Origin: Stichopus chloronotus | Lineage: Eukaryota; Echinodermata; Holothuroidea; Aspidochirotida; Stichopodidae | Length of the DNA stretch: 64,000 nt | Assembly (NCBI GenBank): GCA_021234535.1 | Contig: CM037829.1 | Coordinates: 33,355,976 to 33,419,975 of the forward strand | Direction of reading: 5' to 3' | Shown here: in pieces, positions 49,801 through 63,584 of the stretch | How the letters are laid out: each line of letters opens with the position of its first letter | Position numbering within the stretch: the stretch's first letter is position 1 | Notes under the pieces: model-generated | Told to the model about the DNA's origin: nothing | What the model saw: only the letters and a program-made list of their open reading frames with translations | The model's database searches: none | Position numbers and translations under genes: made by a program

Positions 49801-50311
49801 TTAAGAAGATTTGAACAATAAAAGAAAGAACAACACTTGAACAGAAGCATTTTAACAACCATATCAAACAAACCTCATAGCGTCTTATCAGTTTATGGGA
49901 CCTTATCAGTTTATGGGACAAAATTGCAGGAAATTACAAGAAAGGTAAACGTTTTACCCTCACTTGCTGATTTCATTGTTATATTTCTCGTCAATTCGAG
50001 CAGATGGACAACCCGATTGGCTATTCTGGGGACACAAACCGTCAAAATACAAACCGTCACCTGTGCGATATGTCTCAACTGGAGCAGGGAACGTGGATAT
50101 CAGAATTTCCGTTAAGAATTTCGGTTAAGAGGAAACCGCATGCAAAAACAACTCATGCAGTTATAAAACTAATACGGTTAGAGGGGTTCCACACCCTTCT
50201 TTCAAACTGGTCACCATCCCCACTCACAATAGGTTAGCCTCCTTACATAACGCAAGGGGTGTAGTATACAGTAGGTCGACTAGGACTCATGTAGCAACAT
50301 CGACCATACAC
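46831..50311. other. Gene-free stretch
   Basis: No gene was recognised. It contains the perfect hairpin at 48648-48685 and a 17-bp tandem duplication at 49885-49919. Confidence 0.4.
48648..48685. repeat. Perfect 13-bp inverted repeat
   Basis: CTGTCTCTTGTCC (48648-48660) faces GGACAAGAGACAG (48673-48685) across a 12-nt loop that contains GGGCCC. No T-run follows and there is no adjacent gene. Confidence 0.9.
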
Positions 50312-50564
50312 TTAAAAAAGGGAAAATGCAGTCACCCCAATTTGCATGAAGTATACTGTCCCCTATTCTAATTCATGGATGGCCCTTTTGCATCAATTAA
50401 GTGGCACTATTTTTGTAAGTGGATTGTTAAATTCATGCAATTTATTTGTTAACCTTGTAAACTATTAAGGATACTTGCAATGTTTAAAAGAGGAGATTTA
50501 CAGCCTATCAGATTTAGCTGATGCTTTAGAAAAAAAAGTTGGGGCGACTGCTCATTCCCTTTAA
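50312..50564. mobile_element. TTAA-flanked MITE with ~28-bp terminal inverted repeats
   Basis: TTAA at 50312-50315 and 50561-50564 bound 245 bp. The left end reads AGGGAAAATGCAGTCACCCC then AATTT after three extra A; the right end, reversed, reads AGGGAATGAGCAGTCGCCCC then AACTT. The TTAA target and AGGG ends fit piggyBac- or Kolobok-type elements. No coding capacity. Confidence 0.85.
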
Positions 50565-52640
50565 AGACACAATAAACACGCAGGCGCAAATTGCTTTTTT
50601 GAAGTAATACTCTGTATCCCCTCCCCCTCCCTCCGCTTCCACTTCTTTCACTTTCTACCCATGCTTTACGTACACACGTGGGAAGACAGCAATCGAGACC
50701 TTAGAGGTCCTGTGGAAGAGATATGGGTCAGAGTAAATCTTAGTCGGCGAATAGCAAATACCTGTACAATAAACTCTACGAGCACAAATTACATGATTTT
50801 GAAAGGTATACCACAATGACGCCACATTCGCCTCACAAAACCACATCAAAACGATTTTAAAACAAAATATTACTGCGATTCCACCGGTTCGTGTCATCGA
50901 AAATAGCCTTCGAAGTGCAATTTAAAGCAAAAACTTAGCCCCATATTTCAGACGTTTACGACTTCTGAGGCTATTAAAGGAGAGACCTGAACCCAATTGA
51001 AAACCGATTGCCAACTGTTTTGCACCTTTTTAAAGCATTATCAACTCTTGTTGTCTTTGTTTGTTGCTCGTTATCTCCCCGGTATGTGAGCTGATTGGAA
51101 CACTTTTATGTTTTAATCGAAAGAGGGTAGACTTGAAGTGATTTGGTGATCGGCGTAATAGCTCTAGATCACTTCTGTTCCAATTGTATCCATCACCGAC
51201 CCTTAATCTTTGCCACAAGTTCATTTTCTTCTTTAAACCTGTAAACTGACGACAAACTAAGTGAAATGAGTCGTTTCTCTTTCATTTGGGAGTATTCAAG
51301 AGAATTAAAGTATTGCTTCCCTACCCCTCCACCACGGCTTTCTAACTTCTACCTTTTTTTTTCAAATTCACATGACAACAGTATCGGAAGTAAGTGATTT
51401 GATTTGCTATTCCGTGTTGTATTATCGAAGAGAATCTTTTTTGGGTTCCTTGTGTCAACAGAGGAACCTAGGCAGTTAGGGTGGCGTATGTATGTATGTA
51501 TGAATGTATGTATGTATGTGTGTGTATGTATGTGTGTGTGTGTTTGTGTGTGTGTGTGTATGGCGCACACGAATATGAGGTATGTTGCACGATAACTCAA
51601 CAACCAACTTGATCTTTCTCAAACTTGATGTGTATGTGTACGACATTGTGTAGATGTGCACGATTGCGGTGGACCAAAAGCCATTTGGGATCACCAGAGG
51701 CAAAAAAAAAAAGGTGAATTTCTGTGAGTTGCTGTAACTTGGTGTCCATTGATCAAACGGTGACGTGATTCCAGGATAAGATAGATTGGTGGGAGGAGAA
51801 ATATAGTAACGTTAATCTCATCAATATGAAAGGGTCAAAAGGTCAGAAATTGACGTTTTATTGATACCTTCCCAACAAACCATTTTAAAGGGATGGCGTA
51901 ATGTTTTTTGTTCGTCTATGTGAAGTACGAATGATGACTCCATTTGACCCCACTTGACCTCAATTGAACTTCAGTTTGTGACCTTTCTGTGATGCGTAAA
52001 TAGTTCTTGTTAAGACAAACCGAAAGTCCAATACCTTCATCCTTTGATGTTCGTAAGTCAAGTTATTGATATTTTGGTGAAAACTTATGATGAACATGAA
52101 AGGAAGTGCAGCAGCGCAGGTTGTGCCGAAAGCACTGCTGACTCAGTGTACACATATATGCACAGGTATGCAAGTTGTTGTGTCATTGCTTCTGCATAGA
52201 AGGTACGCACACACAAAACTGCTGTGCTGTACTTTAAGTTCATGGGAAGAGAGTGATCCTTACATCAACATCATTAGGACCTGGTTGATCTGGAGTGACC
52301 GTTGTACTCTCACCCCCCCCCCCCTCTACAAAAAATGGTATGGGCAAACTTTGATATATGATAAGTATAGGCTGCTACATGACCTTGATTATGCTACTGC
52401 CCCGCAATTTCATACCTTATCTGAGACTGGGTTTTAAGTTAAAGCATCTTCACCCAAGAAACATAATGCCCTTGGGCTCTTGTTCAATCCATAGCATCAT
52501 TAATTAAGCAACATTAGCGATAAACAAAATTCAATTATTGATATTCTTAATTGAATAAATTATATCATAAATTTATTTACTGATGTGTATGCATAGAGAA
52601 GTGCATTAATCATATCTTTCAGTACGAGGTCACGTATCAA
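50565..52640. other. Gene-free stretch
   Basis: No gene was recognised. It holds the TATG/TG microsatellite at 51486-51561 and, from about 51560 to 51960, sequence loosely like the 145-bp family (GGACCAAAAGCCATTTGGGA, CACCAGAGG), too diverged to delimit. Confidence 0.4.
51486..51561. repeat. (TATG)n(TG)n microsatellite
   Basis: TATG units with two variants, passing into TG repeats. Confidence 0.95.
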
Positions 52641-52650
52641 AAAAAAAATC

Positions 52651-53460
52651 TCGCCGTATTTAAAGATAATCTTAAATTCGATTTAATGATATCAAGCAAG
52701 TATGACGTCACCGTATTAACCTTTAGTAGGATGGCTCTGCCAGTTTGGAAAGTACAGGCATAACGTTAAGCCTAACGTTAGCTGCTGTTGACTCAAGTTC
52801 AACTTATACTGCGAGTCGCTCTTCGTAAGTTCTTCGCTCTTCGTAAGTTCTTTGCAAGTTATCTTTGGAAGGTATGTAAAAGACACCATTTGGCCTCTAG
52901 AAAGTTGTTTCTTGCAATTTGAAGTCTCAACTTACGTCATCGACGTCATAATTGATGATATCAATATCATAAATATGAATTTAAGATATATCTTAAAATT
53001 AGACATATGACGTCATTAGACATATGACGTGATATTTAGTGATATCCTTCAATCGAATTAGAGATATTTTTAAACAGGCGAAATAAACAGTATTTGAAGA
53101 TATCACTAATTCGAATTTAAGATATCTTTAAATAAGGCAGAATTAAAGATATGTTAGGTCATATGTGATGAAATCACTAATTCAAAGTCAAGATACCTAT
53201 AAATAATGTGGAATTGAAGATATATGACGTCATAGTACATATATACCTTATATACCGAATTAATCTAATTTTGATGTCTCGAAGAATGCATCTTTTCAGA
53301 TATCACGAAATATTTTCCAGCTACTATGAGTTTGATTCATTGATATCACCAAGTAGCTGTTAATAATTGCAGGTATCTTGAACACATTAAAGATATCATT
53401 GAAACAATTTCAGATATCATTAAAAATTTAATGGTATCACTAATTATTTAATCATGTCAT
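52651..53460. repeat. Palindrome-dense AT-rich repeat block
   Basis: GATATC occurs nine times (52688, 52957, 53041, 53099, 53121, 53299, 53342, 53392, 53413) and TGACGTCA three times (52703, 53008, 53225) with near variants. TTAAGATATATCTTAA at 52981-52996 is a perfect 16-bp palindrome. A unit with ATCACTAATTC, AAGATAYCT and TAAATAA recurs at about 53101 and 53172. The reverse complement of 52651-52697 matches the unit at 53099-53145, so copies exist in both orientations. No coding capacity. Confidence 0.8.
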
Positions 53461-56458
53461 TAAAAAAAGGAATAAAAATTAGAACGGTTTTCCATACGTG
53501 CGACCGTCCCGTCCTGCTTCCTCCTTTCAGCTCCCCTGATTTCTCACTTTCACTTCTGGAGAATGAACTTTATAAGATGCATATTCGTTGTTCATTTTGG
53601 CGTAATGGTTGAAACACTCCGGTTTGCTGATATGAAGCATCGGGCTTTGACATGTGATCGATGGTTGATATAAACTTCGTGAAAGTAATTTAAGTGAATG
53701 TTCTTCGCATCTTGATCCCAATAGCTGACGCATTACAACTTTAATTGAGAAATATTCAGCGTGAGTTCCGGGGTCGAGTTGTCACCTCTGGTCGTTGCTG
53801 ATCATCGAATACACGTAACGACGCCATCAGCTCCTTTCTGATTCCTACATTTGCAGGTTTGACCAGGAAGCAGGGAGGATTTCCTGTATCTTCCCTTGCA
53901 TCTCTATATGGAATTAAACTGACATCTGTAATGACCAACTCTCTAAGAACAATTTACCAACTTCAACCCCCCCCCCCTTAACGAAACTACGGAAATCAAT
54001 TTGGCCAGCCCTTGAAAAAAAAAATACCAGTTGAATCTGAAAGGTATAGGAAGAAGTACACGTGACAAAAGCCCGCACAGTTCACGTTGAAGAACAAATA
54101 ACAAAATATGTTCATTTGGATTCTAACAATCAACTGAGCGATCAATTACCTCTTTTTTTCCCAGGGGAAGCTGACATGACGGGCATAATGATCATAATTT
54201 GAATCACCAAGGGGGGGGGGGCACCGATTTATCATTAAAGGACAACTCATGACAGATGACATATTGCATAATGGTGGCTATATATTTTTACAAAATCGCT
54301 CACAAGTTTATTGTTTTACCCTGAAAGGTCAATGCAAAAGTTATACCGTGAAAGCTGAAGTCATCCATTATGTCCAGATACGTCTTCCTCATTCTTTTTA
54401 CGTACAGATAGATTATTTTACTACATAAACTAAAGTGGTTTTTACTGCACATATAGACCGTGATTCTTAATATATACGTAAAGATAAGTTGGCCCCTCAT
54501 ATATTATATGAGCAAGTTGGTCATACAGATAATCTGAGACTGAAGGTCCCTTGTGTTCGGGTTTAATGTCCAGCACCCCAACATGCTCACATAATACATA
54601 AAAGTTTGCGCAAAATGACGGGATCATGAGATATGATGTAACTAATGTATAATATCTACTTTCCTGCTACCTGCACACACACAGCATTGGTTGACAAAAG
54701 TGTAAGCACAAATACACATCAAAACAAAAACAAAACAAGTTTGACGCAATGTAGTATTTGGAGCCCCGTGCCTTTGAGGATCAATAGGCAGATAACGTAT
54801 ACAGGTAGAATTCAAGCACAGCAGGCGTTTGAAGATCATGTGACGTGCCCCTAAAAGAGCTGCCTTCATTCAGAGGACCCTAAATGATAATCTGGTGGGA
54901 TTGTATTTATATCTACTACTCTGACTTTTCAAAATTTTATGAATATGCAAAAACAATGACGTAGAATATTGTCCAGTGTTAGTATCTCTTTTGTTAGGCC
55001 CACTATCTCTCAATTACTCATTTTCACATTGGTAAGAAATATCAATATTTTAAACAAATACAATACATGCTTCCAAAATGAAATGTTCGCGGGCCATATA
55101 TAATTCTCAATGTCATTGAATAAAGTAAACGAAGGACAACATAAGGCATACTACATGAGTCCCTCCCCTGGAGTCAAAACGATTTGCATAATTGGATTGT
55201 GTTCATTCATGATGCAATTGTCAAACAGAAATGTGTTTAAAACAGTCAATATTGGATATACCGGTATTTTGATGAAGGTTTTGATTTTTTTTGCTTTTCA
55301 AAGTTTTTAGTAATTTAAAGAGACGGTACTTTAAGGGGAGTCTTCTTTTGAGAAGTGATAGTAATGTTTACTTGGTGTTCATACAGCTAGGTCAAAACTT
55401 TAAAACTACTGTAGGCTGCATGCCAAATGAGGTGGCGTCGCTAAAACTGCTACAGTGAAACCCATGCTGTCATGGCGTCGCCACACGCCATACTTGCTAC
55501 AGCCTGTTCCTTACAGCGTGGCACACAATATCAGAATGGCGGGAATCTTAAGCGACACTTCACGTGACATACTAATGTGTAACCAAATTAAGTCTCCAAC
55601 TTTGGTGTTTTAATTCAATTGATTGTCCAGTTACCATAAAATATGTGTTAGTAATTAACATTAGGCCACATGCTGCGACCCAGTGTATGGCAATTAACGT
55701 CCCAAGCCTGTCTGTACAGTAGGTCGCGCGGTTTACATAGATGCCAACAGATCGAGTAACTATGCTGAAAAAATTTTGCAGACATTTTAATGCATATACG
55801 TAATTGGATGTCTAGAGGACTCTAGATAAGAGGGTGGAGCATTCACAAAACAAAAACAAAAATCGGCCATGAAATAAGAAACCTAAACAAAAGCCAAAAA
55901 ATGAGCAAAACTAATCAAAATAGGAGAAATTCGTAAATTTGTAAATTTTTTTGTAAAAGTGTCAATTTCCAAAACCTGTGTACTCAAAGTTAAGGATACT
56001 TAGCTGAAATTCACAAGGCCAGAGAGACTGGAAAATGCCATTTCGTGCAACCTGAGAGACATTTACAAAAAGATTTTTTTCTGTACGCTACGCGCCAACC
56101 GGGAGCACTAGTTTTATAGATATAGTGCAGTTACTGCTTAAAAAAAACTGGACTATGAGTTGAAAATTTATCAGTGAAAGTCAAATTCCGACGACTATGT
56201 CACAGCCGCTACAAGAAAAAAAAAATAGAAAAAGAAAAGCCCCATTTTTGCATACATGAAAATACATATCCATCCCCATTGGTCTGTGTGATTTCAAGTG
56301 ACACTGACTGACGGCTAGGCTTTCTTAGAGAGTCTGAATTTTGTAGGACCAACAAAAATGTCGAGACAATTTTCGTATTCAAGTATCTGGAGAATCAGTG
56401 CATAGTTCGGCTTTCAGATATTGTGACAGGTGATCTTTCCGCTATACTTTCTCTTCCT
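53461..56458. other. Gene-free stretch
   Basis: No gene was recognised. C run at 53969-53977, G run at 54211-54220, A-rich DNA throughout. Confidence 0.4.
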
Positions 56459-57352
56459 GGAAACACTGACGAAGAACAAAGGTAGATGACAAGGCGATTG
56501 CCGGTACAACTCATATTCCAGTTTTAAGGAGAACAGCTTTTCATCCAAGGAAACCAAACCAAAAACTTTCTGTTACGCTCGACGCCAACCGGTACTCGCT
56601 TTTAGAAAGTCTTCTTGTACGCCCCCCAGATTTGTACACGTTCCCCCACTCCCTTGTCGAAATTTCTGCCTCCGCGCCAGTATCCCAGATTCTGTGAGTT
56701 CAAAAAACAGGTTACCTTCTGAAGATAATGACTTACTAAAAAGAGTTACCAAATTAGCCTCCTGAAAAGTTACAAAAAAAAAAAAAACAAAAACAAAACA
56801 TTTTTAACCGATATTTCTCATTATTGGGCCTAATAATATACCATCAGCTGGAACGATATTTCAAAATGTTTTGTATAGAACCCCAATGTCACTTTGGTTT
56901 TGTTAACGCCTTAAAAACACTTTCATGTCTTTGTTTCAGACGGAAAAGTTTATTGGGTGATTTTCTGTACCGCAAATTTCAAAGTCGAATGGTTGGTACT
57001 TCATTGTAGTCACTAACACGGACATTTTTCTTTATCGAGATTACTTTACACTATATGGAAACAAGGAAGTGTAGGCTATATAGTTGCTACATTTCTTATG
57101 GTGGCGATTAGACAGTTGTGATGGGAGTGTCTACAGATGAAAAAAAAATCAGAAGGGCGGGGAGGGGGGCAAAACTCCCAACTTATCATATCACGTAGGA
57201 TTTCCCTACCCCCAAGGGGCTTTTATATAGTGACGAAACAAGACTTTTTCAAGAGGGGGGGGGGGGTTACTGAAGGAAGGAGAAACATTTGGGATTAAAG
57301 CTGGAATATGAGTTTTACTGGTCATCTACCTTTGTTCTTAGTCAGTGTTTCA
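56459..57352. repeat. Long-range inverted repeat, arms ~57-70 bp
   Basis: The left arm 56459-56528 (AACACTGACGAAGAACAAAG, GTAGATGAC, then AACTCATATTCCAG) is matched in reverse by 57294-57352. The left arm has about nine extra bases in the middle. The arms are some 765 bp apart. No target duplication was found, so it may be a transposon with subterminal repeats or two copies of a short repeat. A related-looking direct pair (CGCCAACCGG context) lies at 56081-56108 and 56570-56599. Confidence 0.7.
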
Positions 57353-60300
57353 GTGTTACGGATGGTTGGAAATTGACTCGCACATCGTAGTAAGCGCGTG
57401 CATGTATATGAGTCTCTAGAAAGGGTATAAAAGGGTAACAGGAACTCAGATATGAAAGGTTCTTGTGGTCTGCTAACTTGTAAAGTTACTTCGGCAAATT
57501 TTGTCCATAGCTATGACATTGCCAGTCGCTATTCTTGAAATTAATATTCAATTTCCCAACGCGTTCCGACGCCTATCACAGTAGATTACATGGATGTTGT
57601 GTAACTCATTAAACATGTGAGCATACCTTCTGCAACTTGGGAACTAATGCGGAATGCTACAATAAAAATATAGTCTTGTGACGATTTTAATTACTTGCAT
57701 TTATGGCAAAAGCTCTTTGCCTTATTTTTAAACACCAGTCTATCTTGACTCCTCGCTTGTGAATTGAAAACTACTATCACACTAGAGGAAAATCTAACAG
57801 AATTAGCATCATCTGTTGCACCAACCTGCTGTGACACTCTCTTAGACAAATGCGATGCTGCTAAGTTCCCCGTATTTTTGTTGTGGTTGTTATTGTTTCA
57901 AAAAGGCGGGGGGGGGGGGGGGGGTGACGGGAGACCGGGAACCCCCATATCAGCGACTGAAATGAGTGAAAGATTTTAAACTGTGTTTTTTTTTTCGAAG
58001 GCTCTTGGGGACGTGTTAACCTCCCTCTAAGTTCCGGGACCACTAGGGTATGGACGTTTTGACAATCTGAAGCACCCTCAAACATTCAGCAGTATAATTG
58101 GCTGGCAAATCACCTATACACGGAAATTCCCACACCAGTTAATACAATTACCGAGCAACATGGCTTGGCTAATGCATGGATAGCGCCATGGTTAGTGTGT
58201 CTTTTTTCATAGTTAATTGCAAATCCAGGGGATAAAACGTTCTGCTAGGATAAGCTTTAATAGTACGTTTACACGGGGTAGTGACTCCGCATACAGTGGG
58301 CCTATATATATTTATTAGTGCAGGGTATCTTACAATAATTTCCTCTAGTCAGTTATTTGCTACTTATTTTTTTTGCTGCTTTTGTCGTCATTGCTGTTGC
58401 TTGAACTCCTATTGTTATTCTAAACCTAATTGCCCAACCTAGACATTCATGAAATGGATTAAACCGTAGCTTCTTTTGTAAAGTATGTTTAAATGACTTC
58501 TTTGTGGGACACGTTTTTGTGTACACATTAAACAGTGAAGGACTCTACCAGAGATGGAATTAACGCGAGATGGAATGTGCTATTGACGTAGGGAATCTAA
58601 TAGATAAGAGCCAAACACACGACGGCAAAATCTGATGTGCAATAAATCTGTGCACGACCTAGTTTGTAGGCTTTTACCGCTTGTGACCTTATCTGTCTGC
58701 AGACGACCGACAATGAAGGTCATGGTCACTGAAGCAAATCACGTTCGAAGAACATACATATCCCATTCCCTCACACCGTATGGGTACCACCCAACCGGTA
58801 ACAAGTTAAGAAGCCCGGGTTTTTCGTTTGTTTGTTCGCTTGTTTATTTTTTTTTCCAATTGAAGTACATAAATAAAGTTTATACAAAATGAAGTGTACA
58901 TAAAGAAATTAACGTATGTATCAATGAAAAAAAAACGGAACCAGATGAAGCTGAAAGCTCTTCTAGTCTGGTCCAATCCAGAGGTTAACGTTAAGTATAA
59001 TTACAAAACATACTGGAATAATGTACGCATATATAAGTGCAAAAAGGATTTTAGGCTCAGACTACACATGAAACAGATTAAGAAAAGTATATAGAAAGTA
59101 GATGTTTTTTTGAAGTACTGCTTAAACAAATTAATATTTGAGGAATTACGTAATTTTGTGTCAAGGGAATTACAGGGGTGTACACCATAGCTTCTCACCT
59201 GAGAATGGGCCAATATTGTTCGTATCAAAGGTTGTACCAGATTAATCTCTTCCCCTTGTAGGATAGTTATGATGAGTGCTGCGTGGGTGGAAAAACGAGT
59301 TCAAATCATGGGGTTATGTAATTCCTTCGAACGAGAGATCTTTAGGTCTGTAATATCATATTTTTTCGTTTTTCTTAATAATTATGCACAAATTCCGAAA
59401 CTACATCAAGACATTGAAAAGTGTATTTGTCGACATGACTCTGTCACAGGAATTAATAACCTTCATCTCATATCAATCCACGTTATCAGTTTTATCTCAC
59501 GAGTTAAGCTGCATGCTGAGTTTTGGTTTATCCTCTATTTTTGGCTCATTAAAACTTGTAAAGCAAGAAAACAAACTATGAAATAAGTTGGATCATGGTG
59601 ACATATATGTTTCCTATAAGCAACAAAAACCAGACGATTTGGTCCCTGATTTTGTGTCATTACTCCAAATGCATGTTCGTTAGTGTTTGCGCCGGATCCA
59701 AATTTCGAACCCTGGTAACCGCTGTCCATATTGGGTGGGGTACACAGCGAGGTAACTTCTCGTATAATTTCCGTCGGGCCACGAGTTCGTTTTGAATAAT
59801 GCACTGTAATGTAACACCATGTATCATGTGTACTCACCTGACAATAAAATGTTCTGGATTTTGTCACAAGTATAGACTAACGTATGTTATTGAAATATTG
59901 GATTCGGCCACTTAAAACGGGGTCCTGACATCAGCGGTCAGGTACCCCGGTGAAAACACGATCTTACGCAAGGATGGTAGCTAGCCTTATATCATTACCA
60001 TTCATAAATGTTTGTTTGGGATATCGATTGTGCAATGGGGGGAGGAACTTTACCAAATTACATCTTCATGACCTTTCGTGACACACGACGTAAAACTGTC
60101 AGCATATAGGCCTACAAAATGGCATTCTTGATAATCTCAGGGTCGCACATTCACATGTAAACCAATCATGTCTGCAGACAATTCGAAACATTTCGATGGT
60201 ACTCATGTGACTTGAGCTAACCCGGCCTCTGTTCACACCAAGATTAAAGGGAGGGACTGAGGGAGGGAGAGTGGGAATGAGTGTGGGGGGGGGGGTGGTG

Positions 60301-63241
60301 CATAGCAATTTCATGAATCTAACGAAGCACCACGTTCGCCGTTGCCGGCCATGAAAGTGACAACAATAAGTAACAGAAAAAAAATGAGCAAAATGCTGAA
60401 GCAAAGTAAGGTGTAATACAAAATATCTCAAGCAATAGAAGAAACCAGCAAATGAAAAATTACTGCCTATAACGAGGATACTATTTACCTCACAAATACA
60501 CACACACTGACAAAATAGATATATACAAGACAGCGGTGGTTGTGAGTAAATATTTACAGAAGTGATGTCGAGATAAAAAAAAAAGTGGGTGGCGTTGCAC
60601 TGGATGCGTATCCTGGGAGAAGGGTATGTACGAGCATTGCCCTTCTGCCCTTGTGTGGATAAATCTTCAAGTGTACTTTCAAATTACGGTAAATCTGCCA
60701 AGGGCGCAAGTGATCCGTAATGTTATCGAGTGTGGGAACTAACACCATGTGCGAAAAATGTAGAAGCCCCAAAACAGACGTGACAAAAATGTCTTAAACA
60801 TACCAAAGCCGACAGCAGACACCACCCCCCCCCTCCAGATCCATACCATTATCTTTTCAGTCTATGACAAGTTGCTTATTATCGGAGGAGGAAAGCCTTT
60901 ACTATTATCATAGCTGGAATCCAAACAAATCATTCATGAACGATACAGTTACTTGTTTGGGTATCAAATGAGGTTTATTCGCCCGTTTAAATACCTCTCA
61001 AAAAGTGTCAACAAAATCACCACATGCTTCTTCACAGCTATTATTGTTGCTCAAGGTCTTTTCCACTTTTTGTGTTTATTTTTGTCTTTTTTTCTTTAGA
61101 TTCTAGATTGGCCACTTAACCGTGACCTTTGACACGACTTGGCCTACGGTGTTTTCTCTTTGTACCTTTTGTGTCCTCTGCCTGTGCATTCTTCCTTTCA
61201 AACTCATGTCTATCAGTTTTCAAATATTTGTGTTATTAAATATATAAAATAACATGCCCCTTCTAAAGAAAAAGTTACAATAACAAAAAGTACCCCTTAC
61301 CTCAGGGTATACCATATCCACACTCTGTACAACTAAATATTTTCAGTTTACCTGCCGTTCTACTTTCTTTACCTGTTATATTCAGTTTATCTGTTTATTT
61401 TGAATTCTTGAATACGGCACTGAACCTCATTCTTACAGCAGCCAGTTTTACTACCTTTAATGGAAACTTTTCTTTTTCTTTTGAAGGTCAAAAAGTTGTT
61501 TTATACATTTTGCTTGGTGCAGGGATTGAAGGTGTACATGCTGTGGTTCTGAGAGAGGGAGGGGGGAATTGTTTCTGTATGGTTATTCTTGTGAGATATA
61601 ACGAGACTTCCAAACGATTTGCAGCTTTATTGATTGTATTGTGTCACAACTCTTAAACATTACTCGAATGTTGATGATAAAAGGTCGCACGAAGAGATTC
61701 TGAACATCTTACACAAGCAACGATGATAGATTAATCAACTTATCCAAATCACGTATCGTAAATTTGTGACAAGACACAAATCACCACTAAGGTATTGACC
61801 ATAGGCATTGGCAACCCCTCTTCATGAAAAAAATAAAAACAATTTCTCATTTATCACTAACAGTATGAATAGATACATGAATCTACTTATTATTGACATT
61901 TGATTTCTTTCAAACTTGTCACAAACTAAAGCAATATTAACTCAGTGAGCCTCTTAAAGTGGATTCCTTTTAGATGTAGAAATAATTTATTTGCCTTTAG
62001 TGATCAAAATTGGCAACACAAGTCATAACATCAATATGGGAAAAAAAAAACAGAAAGAAAAAATGAAGAAGTAGCTTGATGGTAATTTTCGAATGTTTCT
62101 CTGATTTTCTTAATTGGAGAAAAATGATGTCAGCCTTTTTGAAAGTTGGAAATGAGAATTTCAGAATCTACACGGAGGAATTTGTGGAGTAATGATTCGT
62201 CTAAATTGATACAAGGCTTTTAACGCTGTCTGATGGTGATGATCGTTGTTTGTTTAAATGCCTTCCCTTGTATTTGTTTGACCTTCACCCGCCCTTGTCG
62301 GACGATGCTTCTTGGTGTTTCGATCAGTACTTAATACTCAATTGGGAAAAGTGCAAAACGTAATACAGAAATCTCAGAGGTTGAAAACCTGACACGCAGG
62401 CAGAGAGGGTGAGAGAGTGAGAGAAAGATGAAACGGTATTTTAACACCAGGAATCCTCGGTTGGGGTCGAAGCACTTAGCAACCGCAGTTGATTCGAATA
62501 CGCACATTCACTGATTTAAGTGAAAATTTAAACAGCTATAAAAGTACGAAGGAAGTCAATAGTTCTCTTCTCTTTGAAATAATCAAAAGAAAATGAACTT
62601 CACAGTCGTACACTTTTGTAGCGTTACATACATCCAAGGACATTCACTGACAGAAAAAATAGCCCCCCCCCCTTACCATCTCTGTACCTCCAGTTTGGCA
62701 AATTGATCCCTCTCAAAGGAAGGACTTGGTCATGGGGCCCAGTTTACCATTTTCAGCCCAAGGAAGTGTCATGTTTGTCGTCACTATCACAGCACACGCA
62801 CCCACGCGCATCCCATATCGCTTTTGTCAGGGGCTCGTCGGTGGATTGGATTAAATTACTCGGCCTTTGGACGTAAAACTTATGACTGCACTCTCTAACA
62901 TCGGAAAACACCCAGTTCTGTGTGACTAACGTCACGGCAATAGTTTGCGATGTAGCAAGTATAACAGTGAAATCAAATTTTCAAATCTTTGTAGGCTACT
63001 TATCTCGAGGACGATGGATACAAACTGTGAAGAGGAACGTTCAACCCTCTCAGAACACATAAAGACCTACGGTCTTTATTTTATTCATTATTTTTTTCTG
63101 GACAACTTTGAGGGAAAGTGGAAACATCATCATTTTGTCTTAGGTCAGCTTTTCGAAATCACCTCACATTCTAATTGCTTAAAACAATGAATCCCTTTTC
63201 TCTTCTCTTTTTATGGGTTGCTGGTCGTTCTGGTAGTAGTG

Positions 63242-63270
63242 CTGTGTGTGTGTGTGGGGGGGGGGGGGGG
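63242..63270. repeat. (GT)n followed by G run
   Basis: Seven GT units then about 15 G. Confidence 0.9.
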
Positions 63271-63556
63271 TATGAGAAAGGGCGGGGCGGTGCAGGAGGG
63301 TAGAGTTAGGGTCGAGGTAGTGGTGAGGGGAGTGAGCTAAGTAGCCAAAGTCAGGTATTTTTCACCACTTGAAGGTTCACTTAGAGTAAGGGAAATTGTC
63401 AACCACTCCCTTTCTTAGTCGACAGGCAGGTTGTGACAATTCAAGGATGTGATTCGTAACGTAAAACATTCTTCATATATAATACTACAGTAGACGGTGA
63501 GTTACCATGACAACTTCACGAAAGGGAAACATACACTGTCTCTGGATGTCAACATC

Positions 63557-63584
63557 GTGTGTGTGTGTGTGGGGGGGGGGGGGG
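63557..63584. repeat. (GT)n followed by G run
   Basis: About seven GT units then 14 G, some 315 bp from the similar tract at 63242. Confidence 0.9.
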
